From Chloroflexota bacterium (GTDB lineage Bacteria; Chloroflexota; Anaerolineae; 4572-78; J111): a stretch of 64,000 bases of DNA. Of the stretch, positions 17,427-25,694 are shown piece after piece. A program made the position numbers and the translations under genes. Location of the stretch: the NCBI GenBank assembly GCA_016860845.1, contig BOKF01000023.1, forward strand, positions 1 through 64,000, written 5' to 3'. Position 1 is the first letter of the stretch; each line of letters opens with the position of its first letter. The notes beneath the pieces are model-generated. The model saw nothing but the letters and a program-made list of their open reading frames with translations. It was not told where the DNA came from and did not search any database.

Positions 17427-19169
17427 TTACTTGCTGCCTCCCTTACTACCGCCCTTACTGCCGCCGCTGCCACCGCCGCTGCCACCACCACCGCCGCCGC
17501 CTCTACCGCTGCTACCACCGCTGCTGCCGCCATCATCGCCGGGTAAAGGTACGCCGCTGTTAAAATCACCGGTGATGATGGTGATGTTAACGATGATGAT
17601 GTTAATGGCCATAAAGGTCCCATCGGGTTGGAGCCAGCCGACGACATAAATTTTGGAACCGGGTGGCCAGTTGGCCGGCAGTCCGGTGCAGTCATTGACC
17701 ACAACAATATGCCCGTTGATCAGCATCTTGTTTTCGCCAAAATTGTGCGGGAAGCCCACCAGGCTGAACCACTGGGCATCCTGCCGGACAATGGTGATAA
17801 TCTGGCTGTACTGCGTGGGGCCGGGATGCGGCTGAAGGTCGAATTTATTCTTGACCGAGAGTTTGATCTTGACTTTAGTTTCACCCTCGTGTTTCCACCA
17901 ATCGTCTTTGACTTTCACTTTCACATCCAGCTTGATCTCTTGCTCACCCGAAATAGGCTGGAAATCAACTGCGCCGAGCAGAGGGGTAGTTGTGAGACTA
18001 GCGGCAGCGGAATCTGTTCCCGGAGCGGCGTTGTTGGCCACCATCGGCAGCAGGTTGGCCGAGTTGAAGCCAACTGTATCCACCAGGTCCGCGCCTTCAA
18101 TCACTTCCCAGGCCAGGGCGGCATTATCCACCGGCTCGCTGCCGGTATTGACCAGGCTGCTCTGAGCAGTGTAGATCCCACCACACAGGCTTGGAACATG
18201 GAAGTGGCCGATAAATACCAGCGGCGGCAGTCCCACGACGGGCGGTATAGCAGGGGGTGTGCCGGTAATGATGGCAGTGGGGGTTGGCGTAGGGGTCGGC
18301 GTGGCACATAAGGCACCGCCGCCTCCCGTACCGCTTCCTCCCTGATTACCCCGCTTGACCAGCGTGACGTGGGCCTGAGTTTGATGATGGCCGGGGCGGT
18401 TATCCTCATTGGCGATAAACAGGCGGACCTTGATCTCACTGCCATTGGCCTGTTGCCACCAACCGTCTTTGACATCCACTTCAATGTTAAAATTAACCTG
18501 GCCGTGGCCGGCTAGTTGAGAGAAGTTGGCCGGGGTAACCCGGACCCCTTGGACCAGTTCGGCCCCTTTGACAACCTCCCAGCCAATGACTACATTGGCA
18601 GCAATGCCATCGCCGTGGTTTGCCAGGGTACCGCCGCTTTGATAAGTACTCTGGCAGAGAAAATTGGCCCGTAACTCATCCCCCTGGAAACTCAAACTGG
18701 GCCGTCCTCCTGTGGTCACCGGGGTTCCCACAGGGGTAACGGGGGTGGAAGCAACAGGGGAAGCTGTGACCGTTAGCGTTCCATGCGGGGTGGGAGTTTT
18801 CGTCGGTACATAAACGACCGGGCCACCTCGGAAGACAAAAATACTCGTGGCAATCACGGCAATAATTCCGGCCCCGCCTACAATCGTGATAACAGTGGTG
18901 ACAATACTGATAAACCAAATTTTTGATAGACCTAAGATAGTCATGGGTGCTCCTCCAGTAGCGGCTAATCCAAACCAGCCCGCCAGTTGGCTCTGAAAGG
19001 CCGACTGAGCGGCAGCACTGGCCTGAAAGTGGGTTTGGGTGGTTGGTTGCCCGATGATCTCTAACAGCTCGGGTAGATCGTCGGCGTCTGCGGGGAGCTG
19101 GGGTGGCTCCCCCGCCAGCAAACGGTCCAGTTGTTCCGAGAAGAGATCAGCCAGTTGTTGTTCGTTCAT
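17427..19169 (-). CDS. Sigma-operon membrane protein, possible anti-sigma factor with large outer part
   Basis: The 580-aa protein overlaps the sigma gene by ATGA (19166-19169). Its ~100-residue N-terminus is acidic and helical (NEQQLADLFSEQLDRLLAG), the usual place for a sigma-binding region, but no zinc HxxxCxxC motif is seen. A transmembrane helix (~85-112) follows, then Thr/Pro linkers, two repeated beta domains (~155-265 and ~310-450, both with EVxxGA(E/D)LV) and a DUF5666-like domain (~465-535, INGHIVVVNDC). The tail is almost only Gly/Ser/Lys. The anti-sigma role is inferred from position and topology; the alternative is a structural surface protein. Confidence 0.65.
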   Translation of the reverse strand: MNEQQLADLFSEQLDRLLAGEPPQLPADADDLPELLEIIGQPTTQTHFQASAAAQSAFQSQLAGWFGLAATGGAPMTILGLSKIWFISIVTTVITIVGGAGIIAVIATSIFVFRGGPVVYVPTKTPTPHGTLTVTASPVASTPVTPVGTPVTTGGRPSLSFQGDELRANFLCQSTYQSGGTLANHGDGIAANVVIGWEVVKGAELVQGVRVTPANFSQLAGHGQVNFNIEVDVKDGWWQQANGSEIKVRLFIANEDNRPGHHQTQAHVTLVKRGNQGGSGTGGGGALCATPTPTPTPTAIITGTPPAIPPVVGLPPLVFIGHFHVPSLCGGIYTAQSSLVNTGSEPVDNAALAWEVIEGADLVDTVGFNSANLLPMVANNAAPGTDSAAASLTTTPLLGAVDFQPISGEQEIKLDVKVKVKDDWWKHEGETKVKIKLSVKNKFDLQPHPGPTQYSQIITIVRQDAQWFSLVGFPHNFGENKMLINGHIVVVNDCTGLPANWPPGSKIYVVGWLQPDGTFMAINIIIVNITIITGDFNSGVPLPGDDGGSSGGSSGRGGGGGGGSGGGSGGSKGGSKGGSK

Positions 19170-19741
19170 AAGGCGGCCTCCTTTTCCATCTCCTGGCGCA
19201 AACGCCGAACCGCTCTCAACAGGACGACACTGACCGTTTTTTCGGGCATCTCCATAATCTCACTAATCTCAGTGTTTCTGAGCTGACCGGCAAACTTCAG
19301 GCTGATGATCTCCTGGTCTCGCTCGCTCAAGCCCTTCAGGCAGCGCAGCATCAAAACAAGTGCCTCCTGGTGGACCAGTTGAGCCTCGGGCGAAGGGTCC
19401 TGGGTCGTCAGATCGGTCGGAATTTCAACCCCGCTTTCCCAGTTTGAGCGGCTGGCCTTTTTGCGATAGTAGCTAACCAGCTCATTGTGGGCGATCCGAA
19501 ACAGCCAGGTTGAAAAAGCGCCCTTGTCTGGATCGAATCGGGTCCGATGGGCATAAGCTTGTTCAAAGACGGTGCCAATCAAGTCTTCAGCATCCTCCGC
19601 CGAGCTGACGCGGTAGCGCAGGTAGTTGTAGATACGTGGATAGTACTGTTGGAAGAGAGCGGCTAAATCTAATTTTGGCTCAGAAACCTCTTTACTTGTT
19701 GCTCTTACATCTTCCGCTGCAACGGTTTGCAAAATGGTCAC
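19166..19741 (-). CDS. ECF-type RNA polymerase sigma factor
   Basis: The 191-aa product has sigma region 2 (~28-95: YYPRIYNYLRYRV, DLIGTVFEQAY, TWLFRIAHNELVSYYRK) and region 4 (~130-185: LKGLSERDQEIISLKFAGQLRNTEIS, with EKTVSVVLLRAVRRL as the DNA-recognition helix). A ~35-residue leader precedes region 2. It heads a four-gene operon with the membrane protein that overlaps it by 4 bp. Such sigma factors usually transcribe their own operon in response to an envelope signal; the promoter here was not identified. Confidence 0.93.
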   Translation of the reverse strand: MTILQTVAAEDVRATSKEVSEPKLDLAALFQQYYPRIYNYLRYRVSSAEDAEDLIGTVFEQAYAHRTRFDPDKGAFSTWLFRIAHNELVSYYRKKASRSNWESGVEIPTDLTTQDPSPEAQLVHQEALVLMLRCLKGLSERDQEIISLKFAGQLRNTEISEIMEMPEKTVSVVLLRAVRRLRQEMEKEAAL

Positions 19742-19875
19742 TCCTATCCGGGCCCAGATAAGATGGTGTGTTGTATATTTATACGCAGAGGCCGCATTTT
19801 TACTACATCTGTTTTGGGCTAATTTTTCTTTGAATTAGGAATTCGATTTTTACAGTAGGACAGATTCACTAATTT

Positions 19876-21891
19876 TTATTTTCTAATTAAGGGCAAATAG
19901 AGCCCGTGGGTTGAAGGTATCTGAGATGGCGCACAACGGCCAGGACCGATCAACCCCCGATTGTATTTGTCCAGCGTCTCCGACAGCTTGATCCCGGCTT
20001 CACGATCCGGATTGGAGGGATTGCTGCCCAGGGGATGTTCATTAAGCCAGTCGTCAGCCTCAACAACTGTATTGGTCACACTGCTGGGGTCAGCTCCGTT
20101 AAGAATATTGAGCTTGGCAGCCAGAAGTTGGTGGGCCAAGATATAGGTGGCATCACCATCCGGCTCAATATTGAAGATAGCCAATGCCTCTGCTTGAGGA
20201 TAAGTTACCCCGCCGATAGTAATTTGCTTGACAGGCCAGGCATCGGGATGGCTTTTCCAATATCCCTGGGTTAAGGTACAGTTGTTCCCCAGGCCAATGA
20301 CTTGGGTCGTCTGAGTCGCCGTATTATTAGCCAGACTGAGATCAGGCTGGGCTGCTCTTACCTGGGCCATATTGGTAATGATCCCGGTTACCGTTGGCGT
20401 GACCACGATGGTAATCTTTGCTGTGGCTCCATTGGCTAAGGTCCCTAAACCGCAAATGATCAGATTCGTGCCGCTGCAACTCCCTTGACTGGCGATCGCC
20501 GAGCCAAAGATGACGTTGGCCGGTAAGGTGTCAGTCACGACGACATTGGTGGCATCGTCAGGTCCGGCGTTGGTAATCGTCAGCGTGTAAGTCAGAGGCT
20601 TGCCTACAATGACTGGGTCAGGTGAGTCGGTCTTGATGATCACCAGATCCGCGGCTGGCCTGACAACTGTAGTTTCGCTGGCGGTATTGTTGGTTACATC
20701 GGGATCAAGTTGGGCACTCCTGATCTCAGCTTGATTGGTCAGGATGCTCCCTTCAATAGTTGGGGTGACGATAATCGTGATTGTCGCCGAAGCCCCATTG
20801 GTTAAAGTCCCCAAGCTGCATGTCACCGGACCTAGATCGCTGCAACTGCCCTGGCTAGGTGTCGCCGTCCCAAGGTTGATGCCGGCTGGCAGCGTATCGG
20901 TCACCACCACATTGTTCGCGTCATCTGGACCGGTGTTAGTTACCGTGAGGGTGTAGGTGAGCGGTTCATTGACTTTGGCCGGATCAGGTGAGCCGGTCTT
21001 GGTAATGGACAAATCCGCGGCTGGCCTGATCAAGGTGTCCTCGGAAGCGGTATTGTTTGCCAAATTGGGATCAGGCTCAGTCGCTGTCACTTCCGCTTGA
21101 TTGGTAATAACGACGCCTTCAACCGTTGGAGTGACGACAATGGTGATGGTCGCCGTGGCCCCGCCGGCCAGGGTTCCGAGGTTACAGGTAACCAGGGTCG
21201 TGCCACTGCAACTACCCTGGCTGGATGTGGCTGAGCCGAAGCTGACACTGGCCGGCAGGGTGTCGGTCACGACGATGTTGGTCGCATCGGCAAAGCTGCT
21301 GTTGGTCACGGTCAGGGTGTAGGTCAGCGGCTCGCCAACTTTGGCCGGGTCGAGGGAGTCACGCTTGGCAATGGCTAAATCAAGCCCGCAGACCGGCCCG
21401 GCAATAACACCATAGGCGAGGTCCGGCCCTTTAGCTGCCACCTGCGTTTGGCCGAGAGCCACCGGTCCGGCCAGCGTAACGGTGAATTCACCCTGCTGAA
21501 AGCCCGCCCCGGTTTGCCATTTGACCCCATCCAGGTGTGCATTTGGATCGGGATTGACCATTTCCCAAGGCTCAGGCGAAGCCGTAATGACAGAAATGAC
21601 ATCCGCATCACAGGCGAACGGTAGGGCCAAGACCCAGTTACTCAAATCTTGAGCACTAGGTAGCTCTTTTACATAATAACGCCAGGTGGAGGTCTGATCC
21701 CCGTGATACGTCACACCTAAGAAGGTGATCTGATAACCATTGGCTAATGTAACTGTTGTTGGGGATTGGTGGTAAGGGGCAGCGGAGGAAGAAGCTTGGA
21801 TTGGCTTTGGCAGTAAGGCCAGACTAACAAAAAGGATAATGACCAGACAAAAACTCAACAGAAATGCCATGCCGAGGCGTTTTTTGAGCAT
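19876..21891 (-). CDS. Secreted DUF11-repeat surface protein
   Basis: The 671-aa protein has a signal peptide (~1-34) and an N-terminal beta domain (~45-165, GYQITFLGVTYHG to AAKGPDLAYG). Three DUF11 repeats follow (~170-285, ~292-405, ~412-525), each with LTYTLTVTN, VVVTDTLPA and QGSCSG. The C-terminal domain begins CTLTQGYWKSHPDAW, a pattern common in exported Chloroflexota and actinobacterial proteins, and the protein ends GLYLPLIRK. The N-terminal domain also occurs twice in the Tat protein at 34890. RBS GGAAGGAA precedes the ATG. A ~264-nt leader separates it from the promoter module at 22155. Confidence 0.88.
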   Translation of the reverse strand: MLKKRLGMAFLLSFCLVIILFVSLALLPKPIQASSSAAPYHQSPTTVTLANGYQITFLGVTYHGDQTSTWRYYVKELPSAQDLSNWVLALPFACDADVISVITASPEPWEMVNPDPNAHLDGVKWQTGAGFQQGEFTVTLAGPVALGQTQVAAKGPDLAYGVIAGPVCGLDLAIAKRDSLDPAKVGEPLTYTLTVTNSSFADATNIVVTDTLPASVSFGSATSSQGSCSGTTLVTCNLGTLAGGATATITIVVTPTVEGVVITNQAEVTATEPDPNLANNTASEDTLIRPAADLSITKTGSPDPAKVNEPLTYTLTVTNTGPDDANNVVVTDTLPAGINLGTATPSQGSCSDLGPVTCSLGTLTNGASATITIIVTPTIEGSILTNQAEIRSAQLDPDVTNNTASETTVVRPAADLVIIKTDSPDPVIVGKPLTYTLTITNAGPDDATNVVVTDTLPANVIFGSAIASQGSCSGTNLIICGLGTLANGATAKITIVVTPTVTGIITNMAQVRAAQPDLSLANNTATQTTQVIGLGNNCTLTQGYWKSHPDAWPVKQITIGGVTYPQAEALAIFNIEPDGDATYILAHQLLAAKLNILNGADPSSVTNTVVEADDWLNEHPLGSNPSNPDREAGIKLSETLDKYNRGLIGPGRCAPSQIPSTHGLYLPLIRK

Positions 21892-22154
21892 TTGGAAGTT
21901 CCTTCCTTCTCGATTTCAAATTTTCTTCATTACCAAAATAGTTTGATCGGTTTGTTCTCCTTGAGGTCATCCAACTGCAATTATTCCTGAATCATTTCGC
22001 TCAAAATCTCAATGCACCTCCACCACCTTTAGACTAGACACCCCCTATATACAAACAATATCAATAAGTACTACATCTTTTTCCAAACTTTTCCAGATTT
22101 AAGGAGCACAGCCTCCTAAACATTGATTAACCGCTCCGAGTTTCACATGACCTT

Positions 22155-22222
22155 AATGTATCCGAAAAAACTTACCGTGTACACCGCCATTAGCTTACGT
22201 TTAGGTGAGCATTTAGGAAGGT
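22155..22222 (-). promoter_or_regulatory. Conserved promoter-dyad module, copy A
   Basis: On the minus strand: dyad GCTCAC-N6-GTAAGC (22193-22210), TGTACA (22178-22183) inside the palindrome GTGTACAC, exactly 17 bp, then TACATT (22155-22160). Three further copies exist (47438, 56491, 60906). It points at the DUF11 gene. The rest of the 21892-22367 gap shows nothing else recognisable. Confidence 0.7.
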
Positions 22223-22367
22223 TCGTGGGTAGACCAGCTATTTGATTTTGGGTAGATTTAACAACAGACGTGACTGAGGGTATCAGTCAAGAGGAAGGTA
22301 CTGTTAGAATTTCTCCGTGAACTACCACGCTAGGGAGGGTAGCAGTTCACTTTCTCCGGTTCACGAT

Positions 22368-23018
22368 TTAAGGAAGCAAAATATAGCCTTGACTGCGGTG
22401 GGTGCGCAGAAGTTCGGCGGCGGTGGGGTCGGCGTTGCGGAGGATGTTTCGCAACTTGGTGATGGCCTGATCGAGGGCCTTGGTGTCCAAAGCCGGATCA
22501 TACTCGCGTCCCCAAATGGCCTCAGCACAGGTCTCGCGGGTGCAGACCGTGTTCGCGTTCTGGTAAAGGTGTCTGAGGAGCCGAAATTGGGCCGGTGGCA
22601 GATCCAGGGGCTGCTGCTCGATAAAAAAGGTTAGAGTGCGTTCATCATAGCGCAACCGAGTCCGGGCCGGGGTGGTTGCCTGCGGGTCTCGAAATTGCAG
22701 GCTGGCTTCGGCGGTGCCCAGCCCGATCAAATCTTTATCTTCGAGATAATGACTGCCGTTAATGCGCTGGCCGTTAACAAAGGTGCCGTTCATACTCTTG
22801 TCGAGGAGGAGATAGCGTATATCTTCATACTTGATCTCCGCGTGCAGCCGTGACACCAAATTTCGGTCATCCTGAACAATAATTTGACACTCGGGTGATC
22901 GCCCGATCCGGCAGGATTCAGTTGTCAAAACGTATTCGGTGGGGGTCACACTTTGCCCGGAGGCAGAGAGAGCTATAATTCTGGCCATTGGCCTGGGTGA
23001 TAAGGACGGCTGCATCAT
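22368..23018 (-). CDS. FHA domain - winged-helix DNA-binding regulator
   Basis: ATG 23018 is chosen for the GAGGGGG ribosome-binding site 9 nt upstream; a GTG at 23057 is also open. The 216-aa product has an FHA phosphothreonine-binding domain (~20-105: RIGRSPECQIIV, SRLHAEI, MNGTFVNGQRI) and an OmpR/PhoB-type winged helix (~125-216: LDLPPAQFRLLRHLYQNA, ALDQAITKLRNIL, RTHRSQGYIL). FHA fused to a winged helix is the EmbR-like arrangement, in which kinase phosphorylation controls DNA binding. Three such kinases are encoded nearby, which makes it a plausible kinase-responsive transcription factor. Its target is unknown. Confidence 0.88.
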   Translation of the reverse strand: MMQPSLSPRPMARIIALSASGQSVTPTEYVLTTESCRIGRSPECQIIVQDDRNLVSRLHAEIKYEDIRYLLLDKSMNGTFVNGQRINGSHYLEDKDLIGLGTAEASLQFRDPQATTPARTRLRYDERTLTFFIEQQPLDLPPAQFRLLRHLYQNANTVCTRETCAEAIWGREYDPALDTKALDQAITKLRNILRNADPTAAELLRTHRSQGYILLP

Positions 23019-23213
23019 CGAATTCTTCCCCCTCGCACTATAAGGATGCCCCGGCACATAGGAAATGGAAGGTTATGAATTAGTGATAGTGGTCGTAATT
23101 CAAGATTATATCAAAAGTTAAGTTGAGTTACAACTGATTAACCCAAGCCAGCTAAATAAATACACGACTTAAATTAAATCTGCCTATTAATTAGTCACGC
23201 CCCCAAATCCCGG

Positions 23214-23219
23214 TATAAT
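23214..23219 (+). promoter_or_regulatory. −10 box of the 809-aa gene/kinase operon
   Basis: A perfect TATAAT lies 45 nt before the ATG at 23265. The −35 position (23191-23196, TTAGTC) is weak. Confidence 0.45.
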
Positions 23220-23264
23220 TTAAGAGAAAATGTCATCATTGCTCAAGGGGGCTTGTTGAGTTAG

Positions 23265-25694
23265 ATGAGTACAAGCGAACAATACGTTGAAGCTTCCCTC
23301 AAGACCGCTGGCGACCTGAGAACCATTGCTCGATCTATTTTAGTGCGGGATGTGTCCCGCTTGTCGTTACCTGAGATAGACACGGTGGTGGAGTCAGTAG
23401 CTCAGGTCATTCCGGCAGGGAATATTCCCGGAGTCATTCTCAATGGCCTGGCTCGCTTATCAGGGCGAAAACCTCCCCTGCCAACGGTTAGACGGGATAT
23501 TAACCTTCTGTTCAAAGGGGTTGAGCAGGTTCTTGACAAGGCCGTCTATACCACCTTTTTTGCCGGACCGGCGGCAGTTATTTGGGGGTACCAAAACCTG
23601 CTGAAATTGGCCGGCAAAGACCCCGATGATTCTTTCCCCGAAGGCACCTGGCAATTCTACGTGGATTATGCCTTGCGTGAGGACACCGCCCGTCACGCGA
23701 ATGAGACCCACGGCTTTGATACCACCCTTAACCAACACCAGCTTCGTTTGAATGACGTTGATCGCATCACGGCCTGGGTAATGGCAGCCATCCATTGTCT
23801 CCACCAGTACCCTCATATATTGGAGAATGAGTGGCGCGAGCGGGTCTATACCTATTTACTTGCTGAAATAACCGCTGCTGAACCCCATGCCGACCGCTAT
23901 GCCCACCTCTACCGAGAGTGGGAAAAGCAGCGTCCTTACGGTCGCGGCCCGGATACCGAAGCCAGGGATACCTATGCCATTTATCGCCGACGCAAGTTTG
24001 ATCATTTTCTGAACCAAGCGCTGCGTGATTTACCGGCAGAGCTGCGCCGCGAGTGGGAGCAGCGCGTCCGTACGGCTGAGGAAAACGATTTGCCAGCTTA
24101 TCAACAGCAAATATCTATCCTGGCTTATCTTGCCCCAGGTCCTTATGGTGAAACGCGGACAGCCATTCCCCTGGCCCAAGCCCATATCGGCATCATTCAC
24201 CGGGGACATTACTATCTTATCCCGGCCTGTCAGCCAGGCACGGAGCAGCCGGCAGACCTGCCCAGCGTACGCGCCCAGATAGCCGCCCTCGCCGCCGGTT
24301 CAGGTTCAACCTCTCCCGTTCTGCTATCGTCACTGGCCGAGACCCGGCGGGCAGAATGGCCGCAGTTACGCGCTAAATTCAGCCCTGCCCTTATCCAGGA
24401 CCTGGACAGCCTCCGCTTAGCTCCCATCCTCCTCAACAGCGAGCGCCGTCCGCGCCAGTTGTCTCTGGCGGAGCTGCGCCGGGCCGAGCGGGGCGTCGGC
24501 GACCATCCCCTAACGTTATTCGATACTGGTGAAACGGTCGTCTTTGATCAGTCGCACATCTTTTTTGATGGCGCGTGGGGAGCAGCTTTGGCCGAAATTA
24601 TGACCAAGGAGGCCCTGGCCTGGGCGGTATATCTCAGCACACTCCCTCCAGCCCAGCCCGGCCCTATCTCCTCCCAGGCGCTAACTTTTCCAATAAGCGC
24701 CGCTGAGTTAACCCTCATTGGGGCCACTCCCCGTGTTATGCCTGAAGTCAGCGCCGAAACAGAAGCGGTCCAACTCAAAGCTATTTTGGCCCTGCGCCGG
24801 CTCTTCAAACGGCGCAACGACTTGATCGAACTAACCGTCAACGATCTCCTGGTCCTCTACCGGGCCATTCACGCGGCTACCTACCAGCCCTCTGCCGCTT
24901 TGGTTGATTCCCTCAAACAACTGGCCCAGGGTACCTCAACTCGGGCCGCTGCTTTAGCGGCTCTGGAAGCTTTAGATAGCTCCAAACAGTTAAATCCCAC
25001 GATTTTAATTCCGGTGGATGCCAGCCAGCGCGCTCCGCGTGACCGCCTCTATCCCATGACCTTCGAAGCGCCGCTAAAAGATTTGGACCTGCTTAACTTG
25101 CACCAACAGGTTGTGACCGCTTTAGAGACCTACCAGCAGGCCGCGGGAGACAGAACTGAATTATATGCCCGGTTTGACCAATTACAGCGAGCTTATCTGG
25201 CTATGCTGGCCGGCTTTGGTCAAGTTTTGGGCAAAGCTAAGGGAATTGCCCTGCAAGGTGAAAGCGCCAGTATCGGTGCCCTTAAACTTTTGGCTCATCT
25301 GCCCACACCGCTCCAGCGCATGCTCGATCAAGTTCCCAGCCGGATTGACATACTGAACGATCTCATTAAGGGACGAGAGGCATTCTCTAACGTCGGCGCT
25401 GTTGCTCCCACCAGTACCCTGACCCGGTTCATCACGGCCAAAGATGATAACGACAAAAAAACGCTGGTCTGGGGGGTTATCACCGATGCGAAAGGGATCA
25501 TGCGCATTACCCTCCGGGATTTTCGGCCTCACGTGGGTTTACTGGAAGCCGCGGGCCAGCACGAGCTGGCAGTACATTTGACGAAGGATTACCTGGAGGC
25601 CTATGCGCTTGGTCTGAACAATTTCATTCGTGATCTGCATCGAATTACGGAGACCAGCCGAGAAACACGTCTTGCCAGGTCTGGAGAGAGATAA
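23265..25694 (+). CDS. Large protein of unknown function coupled to a kinase gene
   Basis: The 809-aa product matches no family I recognise. It has no signal peptide or transmembrane helix, so it is probably cytoplasmic. The N-terminal third is helical (VVESVAQVIPAGNIPGVILNGL; WQFYVDYALREDTARHANETHGFD), with an acidic/aromatic core around 125-260. A segment near 415-445 reads LFDTGETVVFDQSHIFFDGAW, which is well formed and may be an active or binding site. The C-terminal third is helical again, with a beta hairpin (LVWGVITDAKG). Its TAA shares an A with the ATG of the twin-domain kinase (TAATG at 25692-25696), so the two are almost certainly co-translated and may be substrate or partner and kinase. 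Confidence 0.8.
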   Translation: MSTSEQYVEASLKTAGDLRTIARSILVRDVSRLSLPEIDTVVESVAQVIPAGNIPGVILNGLARLSGRKPPLPTVRRDINLLFKGVEQVLDKAVYTTFFAGPAAVIWGYQNLLKLAGKDPDDSFPEGTWQFYVDYALREDTARHANETHGFDTTLNQHQLRLNDVDRITAWVMAAIHCLHQYPHILENEWRERVYTYLLAEITAAEPHADRYAHLYREWEKQRPYGRGPDTEARDTYAIYRRRKFDHFLNQALRDLPAELRREWEQRVRTAEENDLPAYQQQISILAYLAPGPYGETRTAIPLAQAHIGIIHRGHYYLIPACQPGTEQPADLPSVRAQIAALAAGSGSTSPVLLSSLAETRRAEWPQLRAKFSPALIQDLDSLRLAPILLNSERRPRQLSLAELRRAERGVGDHPLTLFDTGETVVFDQSHIFFDGAWGAALAEIMTKEALAWAVYLSTLPPAQPGPISSQALTFPISAAELTLIGATPRVMPEVSAETEAVQLKAILALRRLFKRRNDLIELTVNDLLVLYRAIHAATYQPSAALVDSLKQLAQGTSTRAAALAALEALDSSKQLNPTILIPVDASQRAPRDRLYPMTFEAPLKDLDLLNLHQQVVTALETYQQAAGDRTELYARFDQLQRAYLAMLAGFGQVLGKAKGIALQGESASIGALKLLAHLPTPLQRMLDQVPSRIDILNDLIKGREAFSNVGAVAPTSTLTRFITAKDDNDKKTLVWGVITDAKGIMRITLRDFRPHVGLLEAAGQHELAVHLTKDYLEAYALGLNNFIRDLHRITETSRETRLARSGER

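Noticed and set aside
17426..17707. Longer N-terminus of the propeller protein (Ala/Val-rich)
   Set aside because: It is the out-of-frame reading of the upstream gene's Gly/Ser/Lys tail. ATG 17425 has an RBS and follows the previous stop by 1 nt.
22155..22222. The four-copy element as a MITE or IS remnant
   Set aside because: No terminal inverted repeats or target duplications. All copies face gene starts with a constant promoter geometry.
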